This document shows, piece after piece, positions 13,052 through 14,758 of a stretch of 14,758 nucleotides of DNA. Origin of the DNA: Deltaproteobacteria bacterium RIFCSPLOWO2_02_56_12 (lineage in GTDB: Bacteria > Desulfobacterota > Binatia > UBA9968); NCBI GenBank assembly GCA_001799045.1, contig MGRY01000161.1:1-14758 (forward strand). The letters are read 5' to 3'. The notes beneath the pieces were generated by a model that did not search any database, was not told the origin of the DNA, and saw nothing but the letters and a program-made list of their open reading frames with translations. Position 1 is the first letter of the stretch. Every line of letters begins with the position of its first letter. A program made the translations under genes and the position numbers.

Positions 13052-14650
13052 ATGCGCCGGATTCGATACAGTCGATGGAATGCCAGCTCAGCCGAATCGG
13101 TCGGAGCGGAGAGCGTCTTTGAGCAGCTCAACGACCACATGAACGATACTGGGGACCTGCAGCAAGCCATGCGTCGCCTCATGCAACGAGGCTTGAAGCA
13201 GGGGGAAAAGAAGGTGGCGGGCCTGGATGAGCTGTTGTCCCAAGTTACGCGCGAGATGAGACGGCTCTACGAGCGCTATCAGATCCAGTCCGGTCTAAAC
13301 GAGGTGGAACAGAAGCTCCGGTCGATTGTGGAGCAGGAGCGGCAGGCCCTGGAAGGGGAGCAGGATGCCAGGCCGGATCTCGAGGCCAAGAAGGAGTTTT
13401 TGGACCATCTCCCGAGCAAGCCGAGTGAGGCGATTGAAAAGCTGGCTTCTTACACGTTTGAAGATCCGCAGGCGTCTTCGGAGTTCCAGGAGCTTCTGTC
13501 CCAGCTAGAGCAGATCCGGCGGCTCGAGAATTCCATTCGCAGGGAGGGAAATCTTTTCCGGGGGCAGCTCCCGGTGAATTTTCAGGAAGCTCAGGAGCTT
13601 TTGGACCAGATCGAGGAATTGCGCCGTTTGGAAAGCCAGCTTTCGAGCATGCGTTTGGAAGATGTGGACACGGATTTGCTGAAAAATATGCTGGGACAGG
13701 ATATTCTTCAAGATTTTAAAGGAATCATGCGGATGGAGTCTCTACTGGAAGAGGGTGGATACGTGGTTGATCGCGGGGATCACTTTGAGTTAACGCCACG
13801 GGGAGTAAGGAGGATCGGCCAGCTCGCCCTGCGGGACATCTACCGACAGCTGAAGCGTGATGCGGTGGGACGCCATTCGATCCGGCGCCGGGGCTCTCAG
13901 GAACTTGTCACGGAAGAGAGCAGGCCCTATGTCCAGGGCGACGCTCTCAATCTCAATATGATCCAGACGTTAAAGAATGCTTTGATGAACGATGGCGGGG
14001 TGCCTTTGCGACTTCGTCCCAGCGACTTCGTGGTCTATGACTCCGAGCATACGACGCGGGCGGCGACCGTGCTCCTTTTGGACATGAGCTGGTCGATGAG
14101 TTGGGAGGGGCGCTTTGCGGCGGCCAAGAAAGTGGCGATGGCGATGGAGAGTCTGGTCCGCTCGCTCAATCCCCGCGACTATTTCGGCATCGTCGGCTTT
14201 TTCACCCGGGCCGTGGAACTCAAAGCGAAGGACCTTCCCGAGGCGACGTGGAATATGGGCGATCCCTTTACCAATCTCCAGGACGGTCTTCACCTCGCAG
14301 CCGAGCTGTTGGAGCGAAGGCCGAGCCAGAACCAGCAGATGATCGTGATCACCGATGGCCAGCCGACCGCCTACTGCCGGCAAGGGCGGCTCTATTGCGA
14401 GTGGCCCTTGAGCTTTGGGGGGATCAGCCAGAGGGCGGCGGAGGAGACGCTGAAGGAGGCGGAGCGGGTGACCCGCAAGGGGATCACCATCAACACCTTC
14501 ATGTTGGATGACAGCCCGGTCCTCAGGACCTTCGTCGATGAGATGACCCGGATCAACCGGGGCCGCGCCTTCTATACCCGTCCTGACCACCTCGGAGAAT
14601 ACCTGCTGGTCGATTACGTCTCGCGCAGAAGAAAAAAGCTGCAAAAATAG
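13052..14650 (+). CDS. VWA-domain protein (MIDAS), partner of the AAA+ ATPase
   Basis: A 532-residue protein. The C-terminal third is a von Willebrand factor A domain (about 337-520) with a complete metal-ion-dependent adhesion site: DMSWS (344-348), T407 in DPFTNLQDG, and D435 in VITDGQPT. The N-terminal part (about 20-230) is mostly charged helices rich in Leu, Glu, Gln and Arg with probable coiled coils, followed by a short segment (235-255, YVVDRGDHFELTPRG) resembling a winged-helix-like piece. There is no signal peptide or membrane segment, so it should be cytoplasmic. Its position after a MoxR/ChlI-like ATPase parallels ChlI-ChlD and MoxR-VWA/CoxD-CoxE pairs. ATG 13052 is the first possible start, since an in-frame TAA lies at 13046-13048; no Shine-Dalgarno is evident. 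The substrate is unknown. Confidence 0.82.
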   Translation: MRRIRYSRWNASSAESVGAESVFEQLNDHMNDTGDLQQAMRRLMQRGLKQGEKKVAGLDELLSQVTREMRRLYERYQIQSGLNEVEQKLRSIVEQERQALEGEQDARPDLEAKKEFLDHLPSKPSEAIEKLASYTFEDPQASSEFQELLSQLEQIRRLENSIRREGNLFRGQLPVNFQEAQELLDQIEELRRLESQLSSMRLEDVDTDLLKNMLGQDILQDFKGIMRMESLLEEGGYVVDRGDHFELTPRGVRRIGQLALRDIYRQLKRDAVGRHSIRRRGSQELVTEESRPYVQGDALNLNMIQTLKNALMNDGGVPLRLRPSDFVVYDSEHTTRAATVLLLDMSWSMSWEGRFAAAKKVAMAMESLVRSLNPRDYFGIVGFFTRAVELKAKDLPEATWNMGDPFTNLQDGLHLAAELLERRPSQNQQMIVITDGQPTAYCRQGRLYCEWPLSFGGISQRAAEETLKEAERVTRKGITINTFMLDDSPVLRTFVDEMTRINRGRAFYTRPDHLGEYLLVDYVSRRRKKLQK

Positions 14651-14664
14651 CCAGCCAACCCACT

Positions 14665-14758
14665 ACTGGGGGTGGCCCCTGTCACGGCATGAGCATCGGC
14701 GTGACTGCTGTCATGCCGACGGCGGCGGCTATCGCGAACGCTGCCGAAGACGCCATCG
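14665..14758 (+). pseudogene. Possible C-terminal fragment of a molybdopterin-binding (xanthine dehydrogenase family) subunit, cut by window end
   Basis: The frame starting at 14665 reads TTGGGPCHGMSIG then VTAVMPTAAAIANAAEDAI to the window edge. From GP onward it aligns without gaps to the segment near the C-terminus of xanthine dehydrogenase/aldehyde oxidase large subunits (GP, then GVGE, then PTAAAIANA, then DAI). The residue matching the catalytic Glu of the GVGE motif is Val here. No start or ribosome binding site fits a full-length gene, so this is either a relic or a chance resemblance. An ATG at 14689 lies in the same frame. The rest is outside the window. Confidence 0.35.
14681..14718. 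repeat. Overlapping inverted repeats after the VWA gene
   Basis: CGGCATGA (14685-14692) and TCATGCCG (14711-14718) are perfect 8-bp arms with an 18-base loop. GTCACG (14681-14686) and CGTGAC (14700-14705) are perfect 6-bp arms with a 13-base loop. The two hairpins share bases and cannot form together. Neither is followed by a T-run. They overlap the possible molybdopterin-subunit relic, so coding constraint may explain part of the pattern. Confidence 0.55.

Noticed and set aside
14651..14680. CCA-CCC / GGG-TGG hairpin as terminator of the VWA gene
   Set aside because: The stem has a bulge and only six pairs, and it is followed by CCCC rather than a T-run.

Overview
The window is a bacterial chromosome segment with one clear main axis. 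All convincing genes are on the + strand. Nucleotide composition is moderately GC-rich and coding density is high after about position 1500. The run pheA, aminotransferase, aroF, tyrA, aroA, cmk, rpsA, sppA, ihfB, HIT, lapA resembles gene orders I associate with Desulfobacterota/Deltaproteobacteria and related environmental phyla (Binatota, Methylomirabilota, Rokubacteria). The lineage is an inference from gene order; no rRNA or lineage marker is present.

Region 1 (1-1505) is accessory and decayed. It opens with the last 62 codons of a type I restriction HsdR subunit. About 340 bases without a gene follow, holding a palindrome, a perfect 11-bp tandem duplication, and one copy of a 30-bp direct repeat. 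Next are the first 20 or so codons of a REP-associated (IS200/IS605-like) transposase that stops abruptly, and then an intact Uma2-family (PD-(D/E)XK) gene. The second copy of the 30-bp repeat (29/30 identical) lies 1001 bp from the first, just before the aromatic operon, so the pair brackets the transposase remnant and Uma2.

Region 2 (1506-9366) is a tight operon. It has bifunctional chorismate mutase/prephenate dehydratase, a HisC-like aminotransferase, type I-beta DAHP synthase, prephenate dehydrogenase and EPSP synthase, then cytidylate kinase and ribosomal protein S1. The first five cover the committing step of the shikimate pathway, its penultimate step, and both terminal branches to Phe and Tyr, including a likely final transaminase. 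Genes overlap by 1-4 bases (ATGA, TAGTG, TAGTG) or have gaps of at most 25 bases, which argues for translational coupling.

Region 3 (9367-11553) holds SppA signal peptide peptidase, an IHF-beta/HU-type DNA-bending protein, a HIT-family nucleotide hydrolase/transferase and a small LapA-domain membrane protein. An imperfect hairpin element lies between rpsA and sppA.

Region 4 (11554-14650) is a two-gene module of unknown biological role: a MoxR/magnesium-chelatase-like AAA+ ATPase with a four-cysteine insertion, and a VWA (MIDAS) protein with a long helical N-terminal half. A curious array of 7-bp units in opposite orientations separates them. This pair is the least understood part of the window.

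The last 108 bases contain inverted repeats and an in-frame stretch resembling the C-terminus of a molybdopterin-binding (xanthine dehydrogenase family) subunit, cut by the window edge. I saw no tRNA, rRNA, CRISPR array, convincing intrinsic terminator or riboswitch.
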